This document shows, piece by piece, positions 9,821 to 20,878 of a DNA stretch of 64,000 bases; positions within the stretch are counted from its first letter, which is position 1; each line of letters begins with the position of its first letter. The notes under the pieces are model-generated. The model made no database searches. It saw only the letters and a program-made list of their open reading frames with translations, and had not been told where the DNA came from. Made by a program: the position numbers and the translations under genes. Source of the DNA: Larix kaempferi (Eukaryota; Streptophyta; Pinopsida; Pinales; Pinaceae); the NCBI GenBank assembly GCA_027924585.1, contig BSBM01000123.1, forward strand, positions 18,058,001 through 18,122,000. Direction: 5' to 3'.

Positions 9821-12800
9821 ATGAAACTAGTCTCTTGGAACTGTAGGGGTCTGGGAGGAGTGCACAAAGTTGAAGCAATGAAAGTCATCATCAAATTTGA
9901 AATATTGGACATCCTTCTTATCCAAGAGACTAAAATGAGTGATGTGGAGGTCATGGCCCTTTCACATCTCATCTGGAAATCCTGCCATGGTTTTGCGATT
10001 ATCTCCAAAGGAGCTTTAGGGGGAATCGCGACCTTCTTCTCAAGTAAGTATGACATTAATATTATCAAGGAATGTCAAAACTGGATCCTAACTGAATTCC
10101 ATGAAAAGGATGAACCAAACATTTTCTATGTTTGTAATGTCTACGATCCAACACATTACAAGGACAAGCACACTTTCTGGAATGGTCTCTCAACCCTGAG
10201 AGACTTTCTAGCAGGGAAGGACTTCATCATCGCTGGGGATTTTAATGTTACAAAGGCACAGGAGGAAAAACACGGTGGCTCTTGCATCAGAGATCCCTTT
10301 GGGGAAAACTTCAATGGCCTGATTTCTGAGTTGACCTACTAGATCCGGCCCTAAAAAATGGAAAATTCACTTGGAACAATCGAAGAATGGCTGTGGGTCA
10401 TATCACGGCCAGGATTGATCGCTTTTTGGTAAGCTCCTCTTTCTTGAAAAAATATCTCATCCTTGCCACCTTCGCTGTCCCTTCTGCAATCTCATACCAT
10501 AAACCCATCTCCTTTTCTCTTTCCTCTCCTGCTAACCTTGGCCCCATTCCATTTTGTTTCAATCCCACCTGGCTTCACGATGCTAAATCTATAGCCTTAA
10601 TCAATTCAGCTTGGAGTTTTCCCTGTATTGGCTCTCCGATTTACATATGGGAAAACAAACTTAGAAGTGTGCACTATGCTCTTAAAAGCTGGGAAAAACT
10701 GGAGTATAAAAACCCCGGTCACTTGAAACACCAACTTCAAAATGATCTCTTGAGATTGCAATCCAATATGGAAACTTCTGAGATCACCCCTTCTCTCATT
10801 TGTTAAGAAAAAGATTTGAATAGGAAAATTATCAACACAGCAAGAAACGAGGAAGCAGAATGGAGAAAAAAATCTAGACAGCTTTGGTTAAGAGGAGAGG
10901 ACAGCAATTCAGATTATTTTCACAAACAAACCAAAGTTAGACACAGTTACAATATGATCAAGGAAATAAAAGACAAAGATGGATCTTGTATTGTTGATCA
11001 GGAGCAAATCAAGTCCCATATTTTTCAACATTTCCAGGAGCTCTTTTCAGACACAGGTGAAACTGATCCCTTAGCTCAAGCTGATATTCTCTCTGGCATC
11101 CCTTCCCTCATCTTAGATTCTGACAACAGGGACCTTTCCAAACCAATCATGGAATTTGAAATCAAAGAAGCTATTTGGTCCCTGCAGGCGGATAAGGCCC
11201 CTAGACCCAATGGCTTTACTATAAAATTTTATAGGGCGGCTTGGGACATTATCAAAGAAGACCTGAAGAAAATGCTAAATTGGATGAGGAAAAAGGATAA
11301 GATTGGCGGGGCCACAAATTCTACTTTCCTTGCTCTTATTCCTAAAGATAAGAACCCCCTCTCCATTGATTGATTCAGGCCTATTTTGCTTTGTAATACC
11401 TCTTACAAAATTCTCTCAAAAATGTTGGCGACCATAATGAAGAAAGTTATGGGTCATCTTATCTCAGACTCTCAAGGTGGTTTCATCACTAGGTGTCAAA
11501 TCATTGACAATATCATTATAGTTCATGAAGCCATTCACTCCAGTCTGGAGCATAAGCAGCAAGGTATGGCTATTAAACTTGATATGGAAAACTCTTTTGA
11601 TAGGGTAAATCATTTCTTCCTTTTTGAAGTTATGTCAAAATTTGGTTTCCCTAAAAGATTTGTCAGGTAGATTAAGGCCTGCATTAGCAGCCCTTGGATT
11701 GCCCCACTGGTAAATAGAAGACCTACCAATTTTTTCCAAGATTCCAGGGGAATCCGTCAGGGCTGTCCTCTTTCTCCCTTCCTTTACATTTTGGTTGCAT
11801 ATTCTTTGAGTAGAAACCTCCAGTTTCTTCAAGACAATGGGGAGATAAAAGGTATGAAAATCACAAGAGGTGTCCGTGTTGCTAATCATGCACAATTTTT
11901 CGATGACACCATCTTATTGGGGGGAGCATCCACTATCATTGTTGAAAGATTCAAAGGTGTCCTTTCCACCTTCCAAAAATCCACGGATGGGAATGTTAAC
12001 GCAAATAAATCCAAAGTCTATGGGTGGAATTGTTCCCTTGGAATTATGGCCAAAATCTCAAGAATTCTTGGCTTCGAAGGCTAACAATTTGGAAATCCTT
12101 TAGTTATCTTGGTGTCCCTATCTTCAAGGGGAAAAAAAAGAAGTCCGACTGGCAAGTTTTGATAGAAAAAATCAAAAAGAAAATTACTTATTGGGGTTTC
12201 AGATGGCTAAACCCTATTGGCAAGTTAGTTCTAATCAAATCCATCCTGTCTGCTTACCCAATATATGTTTGTTCGATATCTCTGGTTTTGACTTATGTTA
12301 TCCATGAAATTAGTAGAGAAATCCAAAATTTCCTGTGGCAAGGTGGGAAGGAAAGTAGCACCAGAAAATACCACTTGATAAATTGGGAAACGGTGTGCAG
12401 TCCAAAGAATTGTGGTGGAGCTGGCGTCAAAGACCCTTTAATCATGAATCTTGCTCTTGGAGCAAAATTTTTATGGAGAGTTTCTTCGGGAGAGAATGCT
12501 TGGTGGAAAAAAATCCTTTAGAAAAAATATATGATAGGAACAAGAAGTCGTTGTGTTGAGGAAATCGACATGAACAAAAACAGGAACCCCATTTGGTATC
12601 TCTGCAAGAAGGCGGCTCACATCATTTAGGAGAAGCTCCATTGGATTGATGGAAATGGCAAACAGATTTAAATTTTGCATGACAACCTCGGGGTGAACTC
12701 CCCTGCTAATTTCCAATAGGAATTGAGAGATCTTAAGGAATGGTTTGATCTTAATAACATCAACACTCTTTATGACATTTATTCTTGGACCTCCTCTGGT

Positions 12801-14087
12801 AGATGGGATGGATGGAAGAGCCTTAGGCTTCTTGATAATTTGCTCTCTAATTACACTGCTTTTCTCTCCCCGTTACATGAACAGAGCCCAGTTCATAGGC
12901 AACTCAAAGATCAACGGGGATGGGGAAAGTCGGGTAGTTACTCACTTAAAGAAGGATATCATCATGTCTACAATAGCAAATACAGAAGCATCAAGGATTC
13001 TAAATGGAATAAGGTCTGGAGAAATGATGGATTGCAAAAAATAAATGTTTTCTTCTGGGTCCTTGCACACCGAAAAACTTTAATAGCTGAGAACCTGTGT
13101 AAGCATGGGATTGTAGGGACCATGCAGTGCATTCTCTACAAAAATTCAGAGGAATCATTGGATCACATCTTCCTCAATTGCACCTTTTCTCTGGAGGTAT
13201 GGCATCTCTCCTTACAAAGTCTTAATGTTAGCATTGTCATGCCTACGAATTGGAATGATATGTTTAAAAGTTGGAAAGATTACTATCAAGGTTCCTTTTC
13301 TCAAAAGTCAGACTTTGCTAGAGCTTGGGAAGCCCTTCCTAGATATGTATGCTGGAAAATATGGACGACTAGGAATAAAGAAATTTTTGAAGGGATATCC
13401 TCGATTCCAGGCAGGGTTTCCACCTCAGCTAAGGCTCTCTGGATTGAAAATTTATCCATAAGAGGAATGCAAAGCATAAATAAGGAACCTCTAACTGTTG
13501 AGGAAAGAAATTGGATGGAATATTTCCTCATGCCACCTCCTTCGCTCTTTTGGATTAAACCACCAAAGAAATTGAGACCCTCGAGCTGGAAGATGAGGAT
13601 GTGCAGGGAATATTTTAAAAAATGGAGGTCTAAACTTGGAATCAAATCTCTCTTCTTTGACGGCGCCTCGAAAGGAAACCCCGAGTTGGCAGGTGTGGGT
13701 GGAGTCATCCTCGACTCCATGGGGAACAAGCAGAGAAACTTTTCATGGGGTATTGGAAAAAAGACAAATAATGAAGCATAATGGCTTGGTCTTATCAAAG
13801 GTCCGGAACTCGCTAGATATTTGCGAATTGACACTTTGGTGGTTTTAGGGGACTCTCTAATAGTCACTAGAGAATCTAGAACTATCGTCAAAAGCAGGAA
13901 AATCCCCACTTCCAAGATGCACTCTTTTCTCTTCAGTATAGCCAAGGAATTCAAAGATATCAGTTTTTTCCATATCCTGAGAGATCTCAATCGGGAGGCG
14001 GACATCATGGAAAATCTTGGCATCAAGCTCAGTTATGGTACTCTAGATTCTGATCATGATCTTTCAGAAAATGTTTGGATCCCCTAA
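9821..14087 (+). pseudogene. LINE ORF2: endonuclease, reverse transcriptase, zf-RVT, RNase H; broken
   Basis: The start at 9821 is supported by the endonuclease N-terminus MKLVSWNCRGLGG. Further endonuclease motifs are QETKM and AGDFNVTKA, with SYHKPIS where SDHKPIS is usual, so an active-site Asp is lost. A frame change lies near 10340. Then one frame carries the RT through in-frame stops at 10804, 11371 and 11668; the catalytic box reads QFFDDTILLG (FADD in most relatives) near 11896. The frame changes near 12080, with stops from 12519 to about 12720. After that come the zinc-binding region (about 13000-13200) and the RNase H (LFFDGASKGNP at about 13650, GDS at about 13850). RNase H is cut by a stop at 13779 and ends at 14087. 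Many independent lesions mark an old copy. Confidence 0.92.
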
Positions 14088-14535
14088 TGCTTGCTCCTCT
14101 TACCATGGATCGATGGCCTCTCTATTAATTTTGATTTTTATGAATTTTAATGGGAAATTACAAAGTTTGTTGGGGACTCTAAACAACCCTTGTTCTTCGT
14201 ATTTGCCCTGGATCCTCACACCACTCCTCCTTAATTACGCTAGCCTTTTTTATCAGTTCCAGATGGTCGGCATGCGTAGAATTATCTCTCTCTTAAAAGG
14301 TGAAGGGATGGTCATCCAACTCATTCACCTCAAAACACTCTGGAAATTATTGTTATGGTATGGTTTCTACTGCGAGTTCACCGATGATATATCTATTTGG
14401 AGAGAGGGCTTCCTAATCTCTATGGCTCATCCCTTCTCAGGGTCTCCTTCTCAGGAAGGCTGTGAGGTTTTCTTGAGATATATTCGTTGCAGCAAACCCC
14501 TTAGAATCTCTCCAAGAGCGTGAAATTGGCCCATT
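14088..14535 (+). other. degenerate segment between LINE ORF2 and the third ORF
   Basis: In the ORF2 frame the first 110 bases still read like protein, with two later stops. In the frame of the downstream ORF a long open piece runs from 14056 to a TGA at 14521. It may be a decayed extension of either product. No domain is recognised. Confidence 0.35.
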
Positions 14536-15039
14536 ATGCTTAATGAAACGGATAATGGTGTGGAAATGGAGGATGAGCAGGTTATCCCCCCGGTGACCGG
14601 ACTTCGTCATAAGCATGTGGGTTCTAAGCGGGCTCAGGGTTATGGACATAATCATGGTAGCGAGCATAATTTTGGGGTAATTATGGAGCATTTCCATGAC
14701 TTGGAAAGTCAGGTTCAGCTAGTAAGAAATGAAAATCTTGAATTTAAACGGGCTTTAACCTGTCTCTTTACTCTGGCTCATGCGACCCACTTGGAGGTTA
14801 AGCATCATAAAAGGAAAATAGCTGAGAAGGTCGAGCACCTTGAAAAAACTCTTGGACCTCTCTACCCTCACAAGGCAGGAAAGAACACATTTTTTGAGGA
14901 TGTTAGCAACAAGTTGGAAGCTCTCGGTAGGAGTGTGAACAAGTTTAAAGAAGACATGGCTCAACTTGGCCTGCACATTATCAACAACGCTGGAAAGAAT
15001 GGGAATTTAGAACCCGACAATGATGTTCTAAACATCTGA
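14536..15039 (+). CDS. open third ORF of the LINE, charged helical protein of unknown function
   Basis: This is an uninterrupted frame of 167 residues with its own ATG, lying between RNase H and the A-rich tail. The first 45 residues are acidic and then His/Gly rich (GYGHNHGSEHNFG). Residues about 48-110 look like a coiled coil (MEHFHDLESQVQLVRNEN, later KRKIAEKVEHLEKTL). A second helical stretch follows (VSNKLEALGRSVNKFKEDM). I recognise no family. It is striking that it is open while ORF1 and ORF2 of the same copy have many lesions. It may be an accessory element protein, an acquired host fragment, or chance. The same frame is open upstream to 14056 apart from one TGA. Confidence 0.5.
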   Translation: MLNETDNGVEMEDEQVIPPVTGLRHKHVGSKRAQGYGHNHGSEHNFGVIMEHFHDLESQVQLVRNENLEFKRALTCLFTLAHATHLEVKHHKRKIAEKVEHLEKTLGPLYPHKAGKNTFFEDVSNKLEALGRSVNKFKEDMAQLGLHIINNAGKNGNLEPDNDVLNI

Positions 15040-15430
15040 CTGTGCTTTCCGATTTGAAGGATGAATACACTCTGTTTTGGTCTCATACTGCTCTTATCTA
15101 TGTTTCTTTTTGTTTTTGGTCTACACAAGCTTGGAAGTTCCTGCGTTTTTATGCAGCATTTTGTTTTACTAGAAAGCTGCAGATTACAACTTTTTTGTAT
15201 AAGTTAAGTCCTTAGGCATGTCCTTCTTCTGCTTATACCTTCTCGGGCAATTTTTAAGGTGCTACAGCTTCCATAGACTAGGGAAATTCCATAGCAGTTA
15301 TAAGCTTGTAAAGGACGAACAAGGTGTGACGGATGCTATCCTTTTATGGGAGCAATCCTTTTTTTGCTCTCTGTAATTCTCGTTTCTCTATATAACCAAA
15401 GCTACTCAATCGTTTCTGTTAAAAAAAAAT

Positions 15431-15443
15431 AAACGTGAGCGGG
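15431..15443 (+). repeat. target-site duplication, right copy
   Basis: An exact copy of 8375-8387, directly after the LINE poly-A tail. Confidence 0.93.
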
Positions 15444-16310
15444 GAGAATATTAGGGTTCTCATCCAGGATATATTAGGGTTCTCATACAAACTAAGCCCT
15501 AAACTTCGCTTAAGGAACTTGGGATGGATTATGCGGCTGTATTTGGATTAACCAGTGATGAACAATGAAAATTGTGATTGACACAGCGTAACTGATCTCG
15601 ACAGGGTCTCGGGCATCATTCAACCATTATCAAACTTATTAAGGTTTGAAACTGTTTCACTAACAGTCTCTAAGTTTCGATGGCATAGTGCTCACATTGC
15701 ATGGAAAGACATTATGGGATAGATTTGAAGCATTCATTCTACCGTGATGTCTGGAAGCAAGAAAACTAAGGCAAACTAATGGTTTCTACCTAATCCTTTA
15801 ATGCCCAATCAAGTTCAACCAAGTGACAAATTTACTAGATAAAACGATGAAAACTTACCTAGAAGAATGACGAGTGTGCTTGCAAGTTGGCGTTTGAGTT
15901 GGTATAATCGCTTGTCCAGGTGGCTCGAGGAATCAAATGGCGTTGACGAGACTAATGGTGAAAATAAACGATTTTCCTTCTTTTAAATATGATCTTAAAC
16001 CCCATGTTCTTATTACTTGGTCAACACGTAATCACATCAAGGGGCGTTGTGAAATAATATAAGTCTCAAAATGATGAATCGATGATATTTATATCGAAAC
16101 TCGGATCAAAAAAGCATTATTGATCATAGATTCGTTGTCAAAAATAATATGAACCTAACTCATTTTGGTACTAAAACCGATCCTATGTTGATTAACTTGA
16201 CAATGAAATCTTTTTTATGACGAGGCATAATGAAATCAGGATAAGATTTTATTTTAGGTGACACTTTTTGAAACAAAATGAGATAAGGATCCGACATATG
16301 TCGGGCCAAA
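15444..16310. other. non-coding flank
   Basis: No gene is seen. A short duplication of 'atattagggttctcat' lies at about 15448-15490. Confidence 0.4.
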
Positions 16311-16690
16311 ACTGGAATTTGGATGCAACCATTTCAGGGTGAAAATGAAAGGGACTCTGATATGTTTCGTGTCTAAACTTAATATAGCAGGGAACTGTTT
16401 GAATTTTGAAAAATACTAAGTGTTGAAGTGCTTTGGGGTTCAATCGAAATCAATTCCGACCACTTCGGTGGAAATTCTAAATCAGACCCGACCGAATCAT
16501 AGAGAAATTGGATTTGGATTCGATCACATTGGTGCAAAAATGAATTATGCTTCGACCGTTTCAACAAAAAATCAGATTTGGCTGCGACTGTTTTGGCATA
16601 AAAAATGAATTTTGATTCTAATGAACACTTCGGCGCCAAATTGACTTTTGGTCTAATTGTTTCGGGGAAAATCTGGCAAGTCGTTGAAAC
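16311..16690 (+). repeat. degenerate minisatellite, unit about 33-50 bases
   Basis: About seven diverged copies of a unit resembling 'tttggattcgaccgtttcgg' plus an A-rich spacer can be lined up by eye. Examples begin near 16313, 16448, 16506, 16545, 16577, 16611 and 16645. Short frames here read as similar repeats but carry stops, so coding is unlikely. Confidence 0.6.
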
Positions 16691-17842
16691 ATAAAAACTT
16701 CAAAAAAAATTCAAGTGTTGAATCTTCAATGGAGAATCAAACTTCAAGAAAAAACTTTGGTAGCAAGACAACAAAATAAGATAAAAATTAAGTTCAAGAT
16801 GGAAGGAGGGGCCCTAAATTTTCAAAATTTTGGGGAAGGGTTGCAGCTGCAACACCATTGTTGTCACAGAATCTCAAAGCTTTCAATATTGAGGCTTGTT
16901 TTGGAATAAATATGACAATTTCTTTAGGATACTAATATTGTTTTTTACCAACGAACATGTGATGGAATATGGTGATTTTTATTGTACGACTAAACAAATT
17001 GTTGTGGGTTGGCTATTACTAATGACATAATCTCATTGGTTTATTTATTACAAATTTAGTCATAAGAAAACACCCTACCTTCTTATTGATGGTTGTGGTC
17101 TAGAGGTTTACTAGAGCTACTTCACAAATTTTATATTGAAAACCATTAAAATCCATTCCAGTATAGTTTTGGAAGCAATAGAGAAATTCCAAATAAATAG
17201 GGCAGGAGGTACTATGGGTAGTGTTGAAGTGACCTTGATATAATAGATTCCTTCAACCATGTTTACTCACGCTAAAGTAGCAAATAAATGGACTATAAAT
17301 GTTAGTTAATTTATTATCATCGATTAGAGTCCTGTTGACTTTGGTTATGATATTTATGAATTCATTATTGTTATATGTTGCTAGTAGTTGTTGAAGTGTG
17401 ATGCTTTTATTATTTAACTCATATTCACTACGCATATTACACATAGTTATTTGACTAAGAATTTTGATAGTTCATCCTTAAACATTTTTTAATGGAGAGA
17501 ACTATCCTAGTTGATTATCACTATGCAAGTATGCCATACATTTTAGAAGTGTAAGCTTGCTAGGAATTGCCCTTGGAAAAATTGCATAGCAGACAAGCAT
17601 TGTGGAATCCCATGCTCATAATAGTTCATGGTAATCAATTAACTAGTTACTTGGCTCTTTAGTTGCTTTCAATAGTGTAACTATAGGAGTTGAGAAAGTG
17701 GATAATCATTGACCCTGTTTGGAACATTAATTCTCGCATTGCTACAAACTATAAAGTGCAAGTTTGAATGTTGGAATTGGCAGCTAGAATTACAAATGAT
17801 GAAATCTAGGTGTTAATATTGCTCATCTCCCTAATTCTTAAA
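16691..17842. other. AT-rich spacer
   Basis: Nothing recognisable as a gene, repeat or RNA was seen. Confidence 0.4.
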
Positions 17843-17912
17843 GGGTGCTAGTTCAATGGAAGAGCACCTGTCTTATAGGAAAGAGGTTGGTGGTTCGATT
17901 CCTTTGTGCCCT
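17843..17912 (+). pseudogene. tRNA-like relic with A and B boxes
   Basis: The sequence starts GGGTGCT and ends TGTGCCC, which pair over six of seven acceptor positions if two G-T wobbles are allowed. An A box TAGTTCAATGG and a perfect B box GGTTCGATTCC are correctly spaced. The anticodon stem (around CCTGTCTTATAGG) no longer pairs well, so this is a decayed tRNA gene, an inserted organellar tRNA, or the head of a SINE. No encoded CCA is seen. Confidence 0.5.
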
Positions 17913-17949
17913 ATCATAAATTAATAAATGATATTGCAATGTATTTTAT

Positions 17950-18291
17950 AAATATACTACCAACTGATAGAAATTAGTCAATTAAATGACTAAATATACT
18001 ACTAGTTGATGACAATCAATGACTACAAAAACTAAATAAAATACTTGTCAACGACTACAACAACTAAATAAACTACCAATTAACAACAATCAATGACTAA
18101 TAAAACTACTACACATACTACTAAGTTGACGAATTAGAACAACCAATAAATGACTAAAAAATTTTAGCCATAAATTTAGTCGCGTTATAATTTATTGGCA
18201 ATAAATTACTAATAGTTGCGTGAGGAAATTTAATCATTTATATACAAATTTTAGTAGTTTTTTAAATCATAATTTTTTTTTCTACTAGTGT
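17950..18291 (+). repeat. possible CACTA-type DNA transposon end with subterminal repeats
   Basis: Short related motifs recur (variants of 'caatgactac...aactaaata' and 'tttagtcgcg') and the block ends with TTTCTACTAGTG at about 18280-18291. Its complement CACTAGTAGAAA matches the usual end of plant CACTA elements. A matching opposite terminal repeat was not found, so this is a remnant or a coincidence. Confidence 0.35.
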
Positions 18292-18413
18292 GAAGAGTGG
18301 AAATCTTTGTATGTTGGTGATCCTTTCTTTGGTCCCATATGACATGCACTCCATCATCCCACAAAAATCAAACCCCTTTTTTATAGTGTGATGTTTGTGA
18401 TGGATGATTGTAT

Positions 18414-18670
18414 CGTTTTTTAAAACCTTGATTATAGTTTGTCTAATGTTGGACAATTATATTTATTTATTTAATGTTGGACAATTATATTTATTTATTT
18501 GTAATTATTTAATATAACATATTAATAATAACTGTACAACTCCTACTGGTCAAAAGTGGTTGAAAAGATTATTTTTATAACTAGCACGGATTAAAAAAAA
18601 ATAGAATGTGACTTTAAACTTGTAAATGTTATATTTAAATATTTTGTATTCAGTGGAATCTCACAAAAAA
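18414..18670 (+). repeat. diverged dispersed repeat, copy 1
   Basis: Similar by eye to 23518-23750: both run from 'cgtttt(c/t)taaaa' through 'tttgtctaatgtt', an AT-rich part, 'gtacaactc', 'ttgaaaaga' and 'atatttaaatattttg'-like text. Copy 1 also holds an internal direct duplication of about 33 bases (18446-18500). Confidence 0.6.
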
Positions 18671-18787
18671 ATTAAAATTCTCTACAAACTCGCATTGGCA
18701 TAACTTTGAATTCAGATTACACGTTACTTATCATTCAATGCAAATGGCAGGTTGGCAGGTTGGCAGATTTTTTTTTCTTTTCTTCTC

Positions 18788-19240
18788 TTAGTAGATTTGG
18801 AAAGAATGTTCTGAACCATAAGTAATTTGCAGAGCCTATTGTTATTGAAAACATAATTGGTAAATGTTTTTCTTTCATTTATTTCTGGTGTACAGAAAAC
18901 CCTAGTAGGATTGAAGAAGTCCTTTCAACGTTGAATGTATATGTTTGTGTACAAGATTTTAGTCTGTTAGTAGGTTTGGGGACACTGTTCTTAACCTTTC
19001 AAATTGTATTATTATTTGAAATATAGTTGGTCAATGTTTTCCTTACATTTATACCTGGTTTACATAAAATCCTAGTAGGAATGAGCAAGCCCCTTTATTG
19101 TTGCAAGTTACTTAGTTATGTATTTGTTTGCATGCAAGATTTTTGTCTGTTAGTAGATTTGGGGACACTGTTCTTAACCTTGAGTAATTTGCAGAGGGAT
19201 GATTATGTAGAACTATGATGAAGTCCGACAGGGATGCATT
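18788..19240 (+). repeat. imperfect tandem repeat, period about 180 bases
   Basis: Units begin with 'ttagtag(a/g)tttgg' at 18788, 18967 and 19150. Each carries the 'ttcttaacc', 'ttgttattgaaa' and 'cctagtagga' landmarks; the third is partial and runs into the DUF620 exon remnant. Confidence 0.75.
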
Positions 19241-19598
19241 GTTATTGAAATTCTTGACTTATTGAATTGGGCAAGAAACATCCTCGGCACAGTACATTGT
19301 GCAACAATACATGGCTGGCTCAAGTTTCAGAATTCGATAAAGAGCTCATACATGGTGGGTAGAGTCAAAATGATATCCACAGATTCTGATATACCTACGA
19401 AAGCTTGTCGAAATCATCCAGTAAAGGCTAGTGAAACTGGGTACTTTGTGTTGTGGCACACACCCTGGCTTGGTTCACATGCTGCCAAAGGTCCTCCTCG
19501 GCCTTTGCGTCTGGCTCTTCAGGTATGGCTATTCTGACGGCACAAGGATGGGGATCTTCATGGTTCAATGAAAGTCGTATTTTCTTCGTATGAATGCA

Positions 19599-20110
19599 TG
19601 CAGACTAAGCCTAGGATGAAGATCAAATTGCGAGTTTGGTGAACTTTGAAGTTAAATGCTTTAATATGAATGCATTCTTAATTGGCTTCAGCAGCTGGTC
19701 AGAATTCAATAAAATTCATGGTTTTTCTATGCCGCATGCAGAGTAGGTTTAGCATAAAGGTTGATTTAGTAAATGATGATGTTCTTGGTATAGTTGTTTG
19801 AATGACAGAGTTTTGGCCAGGATTTCTGAGTCTAATACATGCAGACTAGGCCTAGGATGAATATCAAATTGAGAATGTTGTGAGGTTAAAATCTATAGTT
19901 CACAACTTCATTCTTAATTGGCTTCAGCGGCTGGTCAGAACTCAATAAAATTCTTGGGTTTTCTATGCTTGTATACAGAGTAGGTTTAACACAAAGGTTG
20001 ATTTTATAGTAAGTGTTGATTTCTTCCAATTTGATTATAAGTGAGATTCATATTTTTATAAGTAATAAAGTATGGTATGCATGGTTGCTTGCAGAATAGA
20101 CTTAAGGATC
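19599..20110 (+). repeat. imperfect tandem repeat, period about 241 bases, inside the DUF620 intron
   Basis: The landmarks 'gcagacta(a/g)gcctaggatga', 'ttggcttcagc(a/g)gctggtcag' and 'agagtaggttta' occur near 19600-19760 and again near 19841-20000. A third partial unit starts near 20091. Confidence 0.75.
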
Positions 20111-20537
20111 AGGTTGCGATTATACAGAGCCCAAATCCCTAGGTCCCATTCTCTCAGAGTGCAAGTCACCTTTACCAAACTTACCAGATGGAACTTCTTC
20201 TTTCATTTTTTTGTTCCTCCATGAAAAGGAACCATCTCGTGATGTTTTTTAGTTCCTGAAGAATACTCTTTGGTCCCAATTGAGAGGAACAATGTCTATA
20301 TAGCCATGAATACCGCTTTGATTAAGACTTATTTTCATTGTGGGTTCAACCCGTTTACCCAAGGTGATAGTTTATTATAGTTTCTGCATAGTATACATCT
20401 AGTTTATTTTTTATAAATTTTAAGAACAATTTAAGAGTTGAGAATTTTAGCATGAGCGGTTGCAAAAGATAAATGGGTTAAAGTTGGGACTGCTAAAGTT
20501 AGTTTAACGGTGATTATTGCAAGAACAATGTATTTAA

Positions 20538-20878
20538 AATGATGCATGTTCTTATGCTTGGTTAACCCCTTTTTTCTCATGGTTTAGATCCTAAGACATT
20601 AGTCACTGCGTATAGTGAATATTTTTATGAAAAACTCTATTTTTTTTAAAAAAATTATAAAAATCTATAATCTTGTCGAATTTCAAGCAGTAGTAAATTG
20701 AAGGGCGAATTTAATTAGCCATGTAATTATTTTTCTAAGTTTCAGAAATAAATGTTGACATTCAGTTTTTTGTTGAACTTGAAAAAATATAAAAACAAAA
20801 CTGCATGTTCTTTGGTGATGATGCACGTGCTTATGCTTGTTGACCTTTCTCTTCTCGGGGTTTAGATCCCAGAACAAC
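20538..20878 (+). repeat. duplicated intron-exon border of the DUF620 gene
   Basis: Bases 20538-20601 and 20815-20878 are diverged copies of the end of the intron plus the start of the exon ('gatgca.gt.cttatgctt' ... 'ggtttagatcc'). Neither copy has the acceptor AG: one reads CATGG and the other CTCGG before GTTTAGAT. Confidence 0.65.

Larger units (their letters stand above)
8388..15430 (+). mobile_element. full-length L1-type LINE with RNase H
   Basis: This non-LTR retrotransposon of about 7.0 kb is bounded by an exact 13-bp target-site duplication and ends in an A-rich tail (15421-15429). In order it holds a short 5' leader, ORF1 (DUF4283 plus CCHC knuckle), ORF2 (APE-type endonuclease, reverse transcriptase, zinc-binding zf-RVT, RNase H), and an open frame at 14536-15039 that ordinary plant L1 elements lack. 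ORF1 and ORF2 carry many stops and frame changes, so this copy cannot move by itself. The intact ends show it arrived complete rather than 5'-truncated, which is uncommon for LINEs. Confidence 0.93.

Noticed and set aside
13301-14026. 241-codon minus-strand frame inside the LINE
   Set aside because: It lies antisense to the RNase H part of ORF2, which has clear motifs; the minus frame is a shadow.
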